Shown here piece after piece: positions 45,602 to 58,063 of a DNA stretch of 64,000 bases; positions within the stretch are counted from its first letter, which is position 1; every line of letters begins with the position of its first letter. Location of the stretch: NCBI GenBank assembly GCA_037176705.1, contig CM073891.1:96903827-96967826 (forward strand), written 5' to 3'. This DNA is from Molossus alvarezi (lineage: Eukaryota; Chordata; Mammalia; Chiroptera; Molossidae). The position numbers and the translations under genes were made by a program. Under the pieces are notes generated by a model. The model was not told the DNA's origin. It made no database searches and saw only the letters and a program-made list of their open reading frames with translations.

Positions 45602-45773
45602 TTTAAAAATATTTTTATTGATTTTTAGAGAGAGGGGAAGGGAGAGAGAGAGAGAGAAAGAGAAACATCGAAGAGATGATGCAACCCGGGCATGTGCCCT
45701 GACCAGGAGTCAAACCAGCAACCTTTTGGTGCACATGATGAAGCCCAATCAACTGAGCCACACCAGCCAGGGC
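45602..45773 (-). mobile_element. VES SINE, internally shortened
   Basis: Minus-oriented TTTATTGATTTTTAGAGAG subtype ending CACCAGCCAGGGC. The middle (GGGGAT...CATGTGCC) is shortened by about 40 bases. Confidence 0.9.
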
Positions 45774-46108
45774 CCATCATATAGTTTATAGTGGTGACTG
45801 TATCACATGAACCTGAAAAGAATGGCCATTCTAAAATCATTGAAAGTCGTGCTGTACAAATGTTAATGAGGTCAGTTGGGTTAATAGTGTTGTTCAAGTC
45901 TTCTCTATCTTAACTAATTTTCTGTCTATTTGCTCTATCAATTACTGAGAAAGAAAGACTGAAATTTTCAGCTTCACTGGGGATTTGTATATAATTCTTT
46001 CATTTCCATTAGTGTTTGCCTCATATATCTTGAAGCTCCGTTATGAGATGCAAACACATTTAGTTTGCTATGTCTAAATGAATTGATTGTTTTATCATGT
46101 AATCCCCT

Positions 46109-46612
46109 TGTGGCAGGAATTCTAAGATGACCCACAACATTCCCTTCCCCTCTTGTATATATGACCTAAATAATCTCCAGGATTGTTAATATGATGGATT
46201 TTACTCCCAGGATTAGATTACATTGTATTGTCACTATTGACCTTAAACTGGGGGCATTATCTGGGTCAGCCTGACCTATTCACAAGAAAACAGTTTTCTA
46301 TAGAAAGGGAGTCAGAAATCTGAAGCATGAGGATTCAATGTGCTGACAGCCAGCAAAGAAAAGGGAACTCAGTTATTCAATCACAAGGAATTGAATTCTT
46401 CCAACAAGAGTGGGCTTGAAAGCAGATTCTTTTCCCAGAGCTTCGAGATGAAAACTCAACCTGGCTGATTCCAGTCTTGTGATACCTTGACTAGAGAACC
46501 CAGTCATGCCACGAGAGACTACTCATGCACGGAATTCGATCTAGTCCATGGGTGCTGTTTTAAACTGTCAAGCTTGTGGTAATTTGTTATGCAGCTATAG
46601 AAAACCGATACA
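46109..46612 (+). mobile_element. MLT1-type solitary LTR (ERVL-MaLR)
   Basis: Begins TGTGGCAGGAATTCTAAGAT, with CATTCCCTTCCCCTCTTGTA, GGATTAGATTACATTGTATT and GATGAAAACTCAACCTGGC. Ends GGTAATTTGTTATGCAGCTA followed by TAGAAAACCGATACA. It splits the antisense L1. Confidence 0.88.
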
Positions 46613-47285
46613 GCATTTCTTTGTCTCTGCCAATATTCCTTATTCTGAAGTCTACGTTCTCTGATATTATCCAGTCACTCCAGACTTCTTATGATTAGGG
46701 TTTGCATGTTATGTCTCTTTCCATATTTTTATTTTAGTCTGTTTCTTTGTATAGCAAGTGTGTTTCTTGTAGTCATCATATAGTTGGGTCTTATTTTGTA
46801 ATTCACTCTGACAATCTCTGCCTTGTAATGGAGTATTTTCATTTTATTTAATTACATATATGATCTGGTTTATGTCTACCATCTCGCTATTACTTTTCTA
46901 TTTGTTTCATCTGATTTTTGTTCTTTTTTTCCTCCTTTTCTGCTGTCTTTTGCTTTAATTGTGTATTTTTTAGCATTTCATTTTACTTCCTCTATTGCAT
47001 TACTAGGTATGGCTCTTTGTTTTATTTTTCTTCTGTTGTTCTATGTCTAATAAAATCCATCTGTAAGCTATTATATTGCATTTTCAAATATTATATTTAA
47101 CTTTAAGTTTGCAACTGTATACTTCTATAGAACCTGCCAATCATTTGTGTTCTTGTCATGATTTTATGCTCTTGCTATATAAATCTCACCATATATTCTT
47201 AATATTTTAATTTAAAGAGTCAATTATACTTTAAAGAAATCACAAAAGTGAGAAAATTCATTTATGTTAACCCACATACTTGCCA

Positions 47286-47330
<45 letters not shown>

Positions 47331-49601
47331 CTGAGGTTCTTCTAAGAAGTAATAATTTTCATTCGGGTAACATTTTTCTTCAGAGTGAAAAATTTCACTA
47401 ACATTTCTTGTAGTATAGTAGTGCCAGAGACAAATTGTCTCAGCTTTCTGTTTGTCTGAAATGTGTTTATTTCACATTCATTTTAGACAATAACCTCTTT
47501 ATTTTAGAATCAATTTAGATTTATAGAATAGTTGCAAAGATAACAGAGAATTCTCCGAAGTCTCTTAGCATTTCCTCTATATTGCACATTTGTCAAAACT
47601 AAGAAACCAACATTGGTTTGTTTTCACTAACTAAACTCCAGAACTTTTCCCACTAGCATCCTCTTTCTATCCTAGGACCCTATTCAGGGTACACGTTGCA
47701 CTTAGTAATCACGCATCCTTTGTCTCCTCTGGTTTGTGATAGTTTCTCAGTCTTTCCTTGTTTTTCATGACCTTGACAGTTCCGAAGAGTACTAGTCAGG
47801 TATTTTATACAATGTTCTTCAATTTTTTTTTTAAATAATGTTTTTCTCATAGTTAAACTGGAGTTCTGGGTTTTTGAAAGGAAGACTACAGAGGTGAGGT
47901 ACCCTTCTCATCACATCCTATTGAGAGGTACATGATATGTACATACTGTCACTGGTGATATTAATGCCTTGATCATTTGGTTAAGATAGTATTAGCCAGG
48001 TTTCCCCATGGTATAGTTAATATTTCTCCCTTTTCATACTTTATACCTTAGAAATTAGACTAAGTCAAGGGAGGAAGGAATTACATTTCACCTGTTGGAA
48101 TGGAGAGGATCTATATATCTCTATATTTGGAATTCTTATCTATAGATTTGTTTCTTCATTTTAATTTTATTAATTAATTAACTCAAGGAATAATTTATAC
48201 AAGTATGAACTCATATATAGTACTTTGTATTTTGGGTTATAATTCAATACTGGTTTTTTGGTTTTTTTTTGCTCAAATTGGGAAATTTTTCAGGTTAGTT
48301 CCTATGTCCCCTTGACATATCCCCATTCTTTTGTGTTTTGAGCACTTTCTTTCTGGTACTGCAAGATGCTTCTTTCTTATATTTTCCTCACCACTGTCTT
48401 AGAATCAGCCATTTCTCCAAGATGCTGCTTTGCTTTATTTTATTTTTAAAATGGTGTATAGAAATGAAAATAAAGCACTGGGTTTGTTCATTACTACTGG
48501 GTGTCATTGCTTTTAGGTCCCGCAGCAGACAGAGCTAGATAATATATGTATGCATACTAGTTCATAAATATATCTATAATTGTTTCTGCATCTACATATG
48601 TGTATGCATATATATATCACAGACATGAGTTCGTATATATAATACATACACAAGTTCACATTGATGCCTCTCACTCCAAACCAGTACTGCAAGGGTCATT
48701 TTAGCCTGCCTTTTTCCCTATAACTTCCCTTTCCAATAGTGAGAAACCAGGCTACCATCGTCCACCATCCACTTAATTACTCATCCCCTATATACATGTA
48801 AAGTGGTTTCAGAACTGTGAACCTGTACCCCAGTAAGAAACAAATTTAGAATAGAATACAGTTTTTATGTATGGTCTCCTTTGTCTTTAAACCTTAAAAC
48901 TTCCAGCCAAATGCAGTTACTTAGGTCAGCTCCTTTTCTCCACACACCCTTAAGTGTATGTCAGACATTTGTATACAGTTAGATTTATTTGTCACATTCC
49001 ATCCTGGGATTTCCCCAAGATCCTGCTGACTAATCTACATCTGACATGACTACTGTAGTGTTATAGTAATAGTAAGTCCTAAAATAAGGTAATGTGTTAT
49101 TTTTCAAAAGTTGTTTGGCTATTCTAATTCCTTTGCCTCTCCATGTGAATTTTAGAATAAGCTTTTTAAAAAAATCTACAAAAAATAGGCTGGGAATTTG
49201 ATTGAGATTGCATTGAATCTATAAACCATATTTGGTAGAATTAATGTCTTAACAAAATTGAGTCTTCTAATCCATGAACATGCTATATCTTTTCATTTAT
49301 TTAGATTTTCTTTTATTTTCTTTCATCAATGTTTTTTTAGTTTTCCACATATAGCTCTTCACATATTTTGTGAGATTTGTATCTAAGTCCTTTTTAAGGA
49401 TGGTACTGTTATGAATGGTAATGTTTTGTTTTGTGTTAATTTCAGATTTCAATTGTTCATTGCTTGTATATAGAAACATAATTAACTTCTGTATGTTAAT
49501 CTTGTATCTTTCAATCTTGCTAAATTTACTTTTTAGCTCTAGGAGACTTTTCTTTGTAGATTCCTTGGGATTTTCTACATGTTGCCTATGACAAAAGACA
49601 G
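46613..49601 (-). mobile_element. L1 LINE antisense remnants
   Basis: The antisense L1 continues to about 47270. 47480-47970 is another L1M 3' end (TAGAATAGTTGCAAAGATAA, GGTACACGTTGCACTTAG). 49090-49600 is an RT-region block (ATTTTAGAATAAGCTTTTTA, TTGAGTCTTCTAATCCATGA). Some parts between are too diverged to place. Confidence 0.75.
47290..47330. repeat. (GT)n microsatellite
   Basis: About 20 GT units followed by ATGT. Confidence 0.97.
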
Positions 49602-49623
49602 TTTATTTATTACTTTTTAATTT

Positions 49624-49887
49624 TTTCTTTCTTTCTTTTTTTTTTTTTATCCTCACCCGAGGACATTTTTCCATTTTTTGTATAGACAGAGTGGGAGGGA
49701 GAGAGAGGGAGAGAGAGAGAGGGAAACATCGATGTGAAAGGGACACATCGAGTGGCTGCCACCCGCACGACCCAACCAGGGCCGGGGACAAACTGCAACC
49801 GAGGTACGCGCCCCCAGCGGGAACCGAACCCGGGTCTCTCGGGACCGCAGGCTGACGCTCTAACCGCTGAGCCAAACCGGCCAGGGC
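49624..49887 (-). mobile_element. VES SINE, left part of a composite
   Basis: Minus-oriented VES with ATCCTCACCCGAGGACATTT tail and head ending CCGGCCAGGGC. It keeps many CpGs (GGTACGCGCCCCCAGCGGGA), so it is probably young. It abuts the next VES with no duplication between them. Confidence 0.95.
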
Positions 49888-50093
49888 TTTTCTTTCTTTC
49901 TTGATTTTAGAGAGAGGAAGGGAGAGGGTGAGAGAGATAGAAACATCGATGAGAGAGAAGATCGATTGGCTACCTCCTGCATGCCCCCTACTGGGCATTG
50001 GGCAGACAACCTGGGCACGTGCCCTGACTGGGAATCAAACTGGTGCTTCTTACTGCATGGGTCAACACTCAACCCCTGAGCCAAACCAACCAA
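49888..50093 (-). mobile_element. VES SINE, right part of a composite
   Basis: Minus-oriented TTGATTTTAGAGAG subtype, more diverged than its neighbour. The outer duplication TATTTATTACTTTTTAATTT (about 49603-49622) / TATTTATTCCTTTTTAATTT (about 50095-50114) encloses both. Confidence 0.93.
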
Positions 50094-50099
50094 GCTATT

Positions 50100-51540
50100 T
50101 ATTCCTTTTTAATTTATATACTTTTAAATTTCTCTTTTCTTGCCTTATAATACTAGCTGGCATTCGAGTACGATGTTGAACAGGAGTAATAAAGAAGACA
50201 TCCTAGCCCAGCTGGTGTGACTCAGTGATTGAGCATTGACCTATGCACGGGTTTGATTCCCAGTTAGGGCACATGCGTGGGTTGCAGGCTCATTTCCCAG
50301 TAGGAGGCAGCCAATTGATGATGCATCTCTCATGGATGTTTCTATTTCTCTCTTCCTCTCCCTTCCTCTCCCTCTAAAAAGTCAATTAAAAAAAAAAGAG
50401 GACATCCTTGCCTTGTTCCAGATCTTAAAAGGAGAGCATTCAATCTGTCACCATTAAGTATAATGCTAGCTGTAGGTGTTTTTGTATATACCGTTTATTA
50501 GGTTAAAGACGTTTCCTTCTATTCCTAGTTTCCTGAGAGGTTTTGTTTTTTTTAATCATAAATTGATGTTGAATTTCGTCTAAGGCTTTTTCTGCATCTA
50601 CTAATATGGTTATATGATTTTTCTCATTTAGTCAATTAATGTAGTGAATTATATGATTAATTTTTTCCGAGCTTTATTGAGATATTATTGACATGTAACA
50701 TATGTAAATTTCAGGTGTACAGTATGATGATTAGATACATGTATAAATTGCAAAATGATTTCCTCAATAAGGTTAATTAATAACTTCATCCCTTCACAAA
50801 ATTACCATTTTGGGTGTGTGGTGAGAACATCTAAGGTCTACTTACTTAAAAATTTTCAAATATAAAATACAGTACTGATAATTGTAGTCATTATTATTTT
50901 GATTGACTATTGAATATTGGACCAGACTTGCAGTCTTAATATGAACCCTATGTAGTTATATGTATTTTTCTTTCTGTATATTGGTAGATTCAATCTGCTA
51001 ATATTTGAAAAAGGATTTTTGTATCTAATTCATGAGACATATTAGTCTATAGTTTTATTTCCTCAAATGTCTTTACCTGATTTTTGTATTTAGGGCAATA
51101 CTGGTCTCATAAAGTAAGTTGGGAAGTGTTCCTTCCTTTTGTATTTTGTGTAAGAGAATGTACAGAATTAGTGTTATTTCTTCCTTAAATATTTAATAGA
51201 AATAACAGAGAAACCATCTTGTCATGAAGTGTTTTTTTTTTTTGGGGGGGGGTCATTTTTAACTACGAATTTAATTCCTTTAATAGATACAGGGTTATCA
51301 GAAATATTTTTATCTCTTCCTTCTGTAGTGAGTTTTGGTAATATGTCTTTCACAGAATTGGTCTATTTTATCAAAGCTTTTGAATTTTGAGGCATAGAGT
51401 TGTTTTTAACATTGCCTAGTTATTCTTTAATATTGGTGAGGGTCTCTCTTCTTTTATTCCTAATATTGGTCATTTTTATCTTCTCCCTTTTTTCTTGGTT
51501 AGCTGTGCTAATCTTTGTCTCTTAAGAAGGGCAGAGTATT
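50100..51540 (-). mobile_element. L1 LINE antisense remnants, nested
   Basis: RT-region blocks (GACATCCTTGCCTTGTTCC, AGGCTTTTTCTGCATCTACT, CACAGAATTGGTCTATTTTA) are interrupted at 50665-50960 by a second antisense L1 3' end (GAGCTTTATTGAGATATTAT). A T-run followed by ten Gs lies at 51231-51251. Confidence 0.82.
50206..50394 (+). mobile_element. VES SINE
   Basis: Plus-oriented CCCAGCTGGTGTGACTCAG subtype, flanked by AAGAAGACATCCT / AAGAGGACATCCT. Inserted in the antisense L1. Confidence 0.93.
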
Positions 51541-51890
51541 CACAAAGCACCTAGAAAGTCATGCTCTTCAGAACTCACACTGGTTTAAGAACACCTGGAG
51601 ATTTTGACTCTCAGTGAAAAATTGATTTTCTTGGTATTATGAAAGCTAGATCTGTTGATTCTGGTAGGACTTCTGTATCAAGGTGGACGGTGAATTTATA
51701 TTCAAGCATAAGTCCTTGATAACCTGAGTTACTTTAGTTGCACCAATAAATGAGTGACTTAGAAATGGCTCTGGAATGCTCTTGTAATAAAGTATTAATT
51801 AATGCTTCCAGGTCCTGGAAACTTGCTTAAGAGCTCATCCTTTGAGATAGTTAAAAGCTGGTTTTCTGGAAACATTTGTAAAGTAAATAA
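51540..51890. other. No feature recognised
   Basis: Short unique-looking stretch between L1 blocks. 51545-51620 is faintly MER5-like but not callable. Confidence 0.4.
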
Positions 51891-52985
51891 CTCTGTAGCC
51901 ATACTGATAAGGAAAAAAGAGAAGACACAAATTACCAATATCAGGGATAACGAGAAGCTATCATTACAGCTCTAACAGATGTTAAAACGATAATAAGATT
52001 TATGAAAAATGTATGCCATTAAATTTTACAGTGATACAAACTACCAAAGCTTTCTAAAACAGAAATAGGTAACCTGAATAGTCCTGTATCTATGAAAGAA
52101 ATTGAATTTGTAAAATTTCCCTCCTCCAAGAAACTTGTTAACCAACAAAAAACCCTCCAAGTCAGGATAGCTTTAGTATAAATTCTACCAACAATTTAAG
52201 GGGGAAAAGTACTAATTCAATATAGACATTTTCAAAAAACAAGAGGGAGAAACATTTCTCATCTCATCTTATTAGGCCAGTATTAGCTAGATACCAGAAC
52301 TGGCCAAAGACATTATAAGAAAAGAAAACTAGATGCCAATATCTTTCATGCACATAGTTACAAAAATTCTCAATAGTTTAGCAAATTAAACCCCAATCAG
52401 CATTTACTTGAGAAATATATCCACACAAAGCCTTGCATATAAATGTTCATAACAGCTTAATTTATGATATCTCAAAATGGAAATAGCCCAAATGTCCATC
52501 TACAGATGACTAGATAAATTAATGAATGAATTGATAGTTGACGGCTATATCCTGGATTCCACATAATGGAATACTATTCAGCAATAAAAGAAACAAAGTT
52601 TCAGTGTACACAACATGGATGGATCTCAAAATCATGATGTTGGGTGAATGAAGTCATCCAAAAATGAGTACTTGCTGCACAGCTCCATTTGTATGAAACT
52701 CTAGAAAAGTCTAGCAGAAATTAAGTGCCAGGAATCGGATCAGTAATTGCTTGAGGCCAGGAGTAGTGGAGAGGAGGTCGGGGAAGGGAAAGGAGAAATG
52801 GATTCCCAAGGGGCAGGAGGAAATTTGGGGGGTAATGAAATGTTCATAATAATTATCTTGATTATGGTGATGATTTTAGGGTGTATACATATGTCAAAAT
52901 GTATGAAGTTATATACTTTAAGTGCTTTTGGCTTATGGCATATCAGTTATATTTCAATAAAGCTGTTCAAAACGAAGCAAAGGGG
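51890..52985 (+). mobile_element. L1 LINE ORF2 end and 3' region, sense
   Basis: ACACAAATTACCAATATCAG, AACCAACAAAAAACCCTCC, CATAATGGAATACTATTCAG and GGATCTCAAAATCATGATGT followed by a TATTTCAATAAAGCTGTTC end. All broken. Confidence 0.83.
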
Positions 52986-54234
52986 GGAAAAAGGAGAGAG
53001 GCCCGAGGGAGACTCTGAAAGGGCCTTGTCTCTGGCAGCCCTCTATCTCTGGCTTACCCATTGGCCTAGTTCACATTCTTGGATTTCCTAGTGCCTTGAT
53101 CCTCCCTCATTCTGACTCGGTATCTTATCTTTTATTTCCTCTTGCTGCATCAGCAGCTTATGGGGTTAGAACTTGGAGAGGGTGCTGGCTCTTATCATCC
53201 TTTCCCTTAAGCCACTGTTATGTTTCTAGTTTGCCTTCTTTCTTTTCCAAAACGAAGACACTTTCCAGAGCAACAGTGTCTGTTTCCTCTATACATCTTG
53301 TGTAGACGTATAACGCCGCTGCCCTCATAGATTCAGTCCCTTCCGCTGCCTCTTGAAAAAACCAAAATGTAGTGGTAGCAAGAGCTGGCTGTCTGTTTAT
53401 TTTTTTAGTGCCCTTGAGTTTTTAGCCTCAAAACTCCCCCCTTGGATTACAAAAACACGAAGACAGTCCCACCCGTGAAGATGGTCTGGGCCCCGGTGTT
53501 CAGGGCTGGGGGCCCCATCTCTTTTGAGAAGTGGCAGAAGACGTCTTATCCTTCCTATTCAATTTTCTTTCTTTTTCCAGGAATAATTTCAACCAATTCC
53601 ACAGCCTTCGGCTGCTTCATCTTGAGAACGGCGAGAGCTGCACTAATGGCAGGCAGTCCTCCCAGTGCAATTTATGGCTTCACAGCTCTGAAAATTACAG
53701 TCATTTACAGTCTTCTCCATTAGTGCCCTGACCCCATCTACTTCTGCATGTGTTTTGTTCCTGATGTCTAAAGCTTCTTGTTGCTTTACTACCTGATCTC
53801 TCCAGGCTGGAAACGTTCCTTTCCAGTTTCCTAGGGGCCTTCTCATCTGTAGACATGTTCAGTATGAAGATCACGGGGTCATCTCTGTTTGTTTTCTGTT
53901 ACCGGGTTCACTAATTTTTCTATTACAAACCTGGAGTTTCCCAGAGTTTGTTCTCTTAGGAGATTAATGAATTCTGATTCCTTCCGAAGTCCTATGACTT
54001 AAACTAGTCTTGTCTGTTTCTCTTCTGCGAGGTGGGTAATTTGGCTTAAAATCTCTCCCACTATCAGTCTAATGCCTATGGCAACCCCGGACCTGGCTTC
54101 CCCTCAGTGAGTCCTACCACGTATCCACTTGTCTAGGTTGACCTGAAGGTTTTAAGGGAGCCCTGCTCCCTAGCAAGTTTGTACTCAGCAGCCACTGGAG
54201 GCAAGTCCGGGATGTCTTTGTGGGATTGTTCTCT
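52986..54234. other. No gene recognised
   Basis: Mixed unique-looking sequence with pyrimidine-rich plus strand. The ORFs at 52747-53091, 53442-53723 (+) and 53643-53846 (-) have no recognised family. 53205-53290 has a diverged second copy at 55165-55245. Confidence 0.4.
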
Positions 54235-54415
54235 AACTGGAGTGTGCATCCCTGTCACTGCAGTGTTTGCTGCGATACAGATTGCTGGGTCCTACCCAGG
54301 TCCCGTCTCAGAGTTGATGATTCAGAAGGACTGGGCTTTTGCATTTTTGCCAAATCTCAGATGGTGCAGATGGTGCTGATGGTGCTGATGAGGGGACCAC
54401 CCTTTGAGAAGCAGA
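54235..54415 (+). mobile_element. MER5A-type hAT-Charlie element
   Basis: GATACAGATTGCTGGGTCCT, CTCAGAGTTGATGATTCAGA and GGGACCACCCTTTGAGAAGC follow the MER5A consensus. A GATGGTGCT triplication lies near 54360-54390. Confidence 0.82.
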
Positions 54416-57400
54416 GTTTGAGTCCATTCTCATGCAATTGTCCAGGGCCCTCCTTGCTATACTATCCAACTGCCCCCATTCCTTCTTCCTTTGTTGATGG
54501 CTACTGTTTTTAGCTCACATTTGTTCTCTGTGCTCATTCTGGTTCTCCCAGTTGTCCCCTTGAGCTAAGCCCTTTGACCTGTCTCACTGGGCTCTTCCTG
54601 CTCCAGTCACCCAGTGGGAGCCCTTCTCTAGTCCAGCCCTTCAGGGGTTCAGATTTAGTACCAAACACTAGCCATCTTGCAGAGGGGTGTCCAGACCAAC
54701 TTTTATCAAGTCCTAACGCTGAAACCTCCTGGCCAGAGTTGTCCACACCACTTCCCCCCAACCACTGCCTGGCCTTGAAACGAGCCCATTAATATCTGTG
54801 GATTTTGTGTTAATAGCTCTGACTTCCCCCTCTTAAGTCTGCCACCCCACATTCCCTGAATTTCGTTTTACTATTATTTCTCTATCAGTGGCTCTCCGAG
54901 AGCACATTTTAATAGTATTCTCTGGGACAGAGGCTAGGAGACAAGCAGTTTCTGCTCTTAAAAAAAAAATTCCCTCCTCCCCTCTATTAAATCTTGAGTG
55001 TCGCATTACCCATACTAACCTAGAAACAACTCAAATAGCTCCCGTCTTCCTATCTTCACTTGTTAAAACAGTTAAATCTGTATTTGTCCTTTTAAATACA
55101 TTTCTTTCACGTCCTGGTCTGGTTTCTAAGATTTCCGCCATCCTAAGTAGGGCCCCTTTTTCTCCTTCTCCCTTAAGCCCCTGTTATTTTCCTATTTGCC
55201 ATTTCCAAGCTAAGACTGTCTCCAGGGCAACGGTCCTCTGTTCGCTAGCAAGTCCTCAGCTCCTGCTCCCCTCTGCAAAGGCCCCTCCACTCTCTACGTG
55301 CAAATTGGATTTCCAGAACATAATGCTCAGGCTGATTGTTGTTGTTGTTTCTTTTGTTTGGCCTTTGGGTTTGTAATTATTTAATTTCCTCATCCTCCTC
55401 AGTCCAAGAATCTATATTGCCAATTTAATTCTCCCATTCCACTCCACCCCTGCTTGTTCCCCAGCCTCCAAAACCTACCATGAGAGTCCAGACTTGCTGA
55501 TTACTATTTCAGAGGCCCCTGCCCAGGACAGACAGAGCAGCAGGGTCTTGCTCTCCTGCCGGCAGGCTGTAGGTGTCCAGCTGATTGCCATGAGCTGCTC
55601 TTTCCTCTGTCTTTTTTATTTTATTTTAATGAGATATGATTGACACATAACACTGTGTGAGTTTAAGGTGTATAATGTGTAGTTTAATACATTTATATAT
55701 TGCAATATGATTACTGAAGTAGTGTTAACGCTGATCTCTCTGTCTTCATTAAGTCCTCCTGGAGGTTACTTGCATGCCATCCAAATGCAGGGCGAAGGAC
55801 CCGGCCTGTCCTTCACTGGTGCCCAGTTCCTCAGAATGATGAGATCTGTGATCAAGTTTTTTTCTACTTTGAGATGAAAAGTGGGGGTGGGGGAAGACCA
55901 GGTGCCAGCTCCTGGTCCTTTTCGAAGGGCTGTCATTTCCATTTTGTCCTTCTTCCCTTTTCGGTGTTAAAATGTCTTTTTATGACCCTTCCCCATATTT
56001 TATGAAACCTGTGAACTCAAAACCTCTGAGCTCCATCTCTCTCTCCCACCAGTTCTGAAGCTAAACGCTGGCTTGCTAGAGCTTGTTGTTTTGAGATGAC
56101 CTTCCCCTGACCCCAGCAACGACTCTGCCTCTCCAAGAACACTGGATTCCTACTCCTACCAAGAGACGCTGATGCAGACCCCAAGCCAGCGCAGGATCCC
56201 ATACTTTCCACATGAGGTGTTACCCAGGAATGCAGCTGCACTGTTCGCGTGAACAGCCCCGGGCCTCAGTCCCTAATGCATATACTTCCATCAGCTCTGC
56301 CAATCCCTCCAGATGTTAGCCCTGTCCTCAAAGTCCCATATCTTTCCATCCTAAATCCTTGCCTGGTTTCCTCTTCTGGCAAAGGGTCTGGACATTGTAA
56401 AAACCCCAAGAACATCCCTTATCCCCAGCCCTTATTCTTAAAGAAATATTTCTCAAATTTCCACCAAGGAGTTTCTAATGGCAGAGGAGATGAATTCACA
56501 CGAAGGAGAGGCAACCTGGAGGGGTTATTACAAGCAAGCAGTTGTATTTTATCTTTAAAATGTAATTATTGCATTCTACTTCATAATGCATTCCTATTTG
56601 TATTAATATAAAAGTGCTTGAAATTATTTACCGTCGAGCAAAATTGGTCTGCTATTTCACATGTGCAGTGTCTTTATCTGGAGCTTGAGTGCAGGTGGTG
56701 GATGGAAGTGACCCCACAAGGGCTTCAGCCATCCTCATACCCCAGAATGGTCACAGGGTGTAATGTAACCTACCCTCAGCTTGACTGGGAAATCATTATT
56801 AAAAATTTTTTATCCTTAGTCAATTTTCTATGCCATTTCCCTCCAGATACTATGCCAAACCCCTCCAAGCTCTATCTTCCCTCCTCTCCTTTCTACAAAT
56901 TACCTTCTGTTTTGGCTAGGATAGAGCTCCCCTTGCATGGCATCTTCCTTAGCTCCTCTCCAATCTGTTCCAGAGTGAGGGAGGACAGTAAGAAGCTAAG
57001 AAAATTCCTTGGAAAGGGGGAAACTGAGACAAATAGCTGATTCAAACTGACCTCATCCAGTTCCCTGACTCACCTGCCTCCTTCTCCTTTGCATGACCCC
57101 TTCCTTAAGTATTAAGCCCTCAAGACAATGAGGCTCTGATCAGCATAAAATAATTTTAGAAACAAAGTCTGCGGTCTGTTGACCACAGAGACAGAGTTTT
57201 GGTCAAAATAGAGATAACATCTAGGCCTCAGTTGTGTTTCAGCTTCGGGCCCAGAAAATCAGCAAAACCAGAGGAAGTGATGCCATGGCTGACATCAGGA
57301 CCAGCTTCAATGACTAATGACCCTCCTACCCTAGTGATGATCAATCAGTAGAGACCTGATCCTAAAAGGACACACCTGGAAAGCTGATGGGTATTTATTG

Positions 57401-57476
57401 AGATCCCCCTGAGACCTCCCGTTAACATCCCACCTGATAAACACCCTTAAGACAAAGGACTCAGTGCACACACTCT
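54416..57476. other. No gene recognised
   Basis: About 3 kb of unique-looking sequence. ORFs at 54888-55376, 56249-56611 and 56618-57040 (+) have no motif I recognise. Their residue composition (Ser/Pro/Leu-rich) fits chance ORFs in pyrimidine-rich DNA. 55620-55740 is an antisense L1 3' end (AATGAGATATGATTGACACA). No VES copies occur here. Confidence 0.45.
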
Positions 57477-57484
57477 CTCTAGAG

Positions 57485-57689
57485 CAGCGGTTCTCAACCC
57501 GTGGGTCGTGACCCTTTCACAGGGGTCGCCTAAGACCATTGGAAAACACATATTTCTGATGGTCTTAGGAACTGAGACACGGGTCCTCTATTCGTCTCCA
57601 GGCGGGCCCGCCCACATGCAGATGTGCCCACAGACAACATGAGGAACTGTATTGAAGGGTCACAGCATTAGGAAGGTTGAGAACCACTG
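57485..57689 (+). mobile_element. SPIN-type non-autonomous hAT transposon
   Basis: The ends are CAGCGGTTCTCAACCC and GGTTGAGAACCACTG, forming terminal inverted repeats. Internal blocks are CACAGGGGTCGCCTAAGACC and CAACATGAGGAACTGTATTG. The 8-bp target duplication CTCTAGAG is exact (57477-57484 and 57690-57697) and fits the hAT preference NTCTAGAN. No transposase is encoded. SPIN (Space Invaders) elements spread horizontally among tetrapods and are known from vesper bats (established knowledge, family assigned from memory of the ends). Confidence 0.9.
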
Positions 57690-57697
57690 CTCTAGAG

Positions 57698-58063
57698 CGT
57701 GCCCTTGCCTCCTTTCTTCAGGTGTGTATCTTTGCCTTCTTTCTCCTAAGTGCAAAGGGTCCCCACCAGACTTGCAACCAGGGAAGCATTGGGCAGTGGC
57801 AGCTCATCCTGGTCTCAAGGGTCCTTCATTTGCCCCTGTAACTTGTTTCTTGAGCTCATGCAGCCCAGCTGGCTCACTTCTGCCTCTGTGACTTTCTTTC
57901 TAAAACGCTGTCTGAGCAGCCTGGTTGAATCTTCTCGGTTGAGTCTTCTCTTCGTGTGTACTTTTGCTCTTGTGCTAGAGTTCTTGGCTCTGAATTCTTT
58001 CTTTGCCAAACTTAAGAACCCAGAGCCCACATCACCAGTGACAAAAGAAAGCTGATATATGGG
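57698..58063. other. No gene recognised
   Basis: Short stretch between the transposon and an LTR. Overlapping ORFs on both strands have no known motif. Confidence 0.4.

Larger units (their letters stand above)
43370..46108 (-). mobile_element. L1 LINE, antisense remnant
   Basis: Starts with an antisense L1 3' end (TTTTATTGAGTTATAATTTA), followed by AAAGTTCCCCTATGCCTCGA, CTGGATACAAGTCTTTTGTC and further RT-region blocks up to 46100. Two VES copies and an LTR interrupt it. Confidence 0.85.

Noticed and set aside
53643..53846. Minus-strand ORF considered as an endogenous retrovirus fragment
   Set aside because: No conserved retroviral motif and no flanking LTR pair were seen.
54888..55376. 162-codon plus-strand ORF considered as a host exon
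   Set aside because: Composition fits chance in pyrimidine-rich DNA, with no known motif and no clear splice pair.
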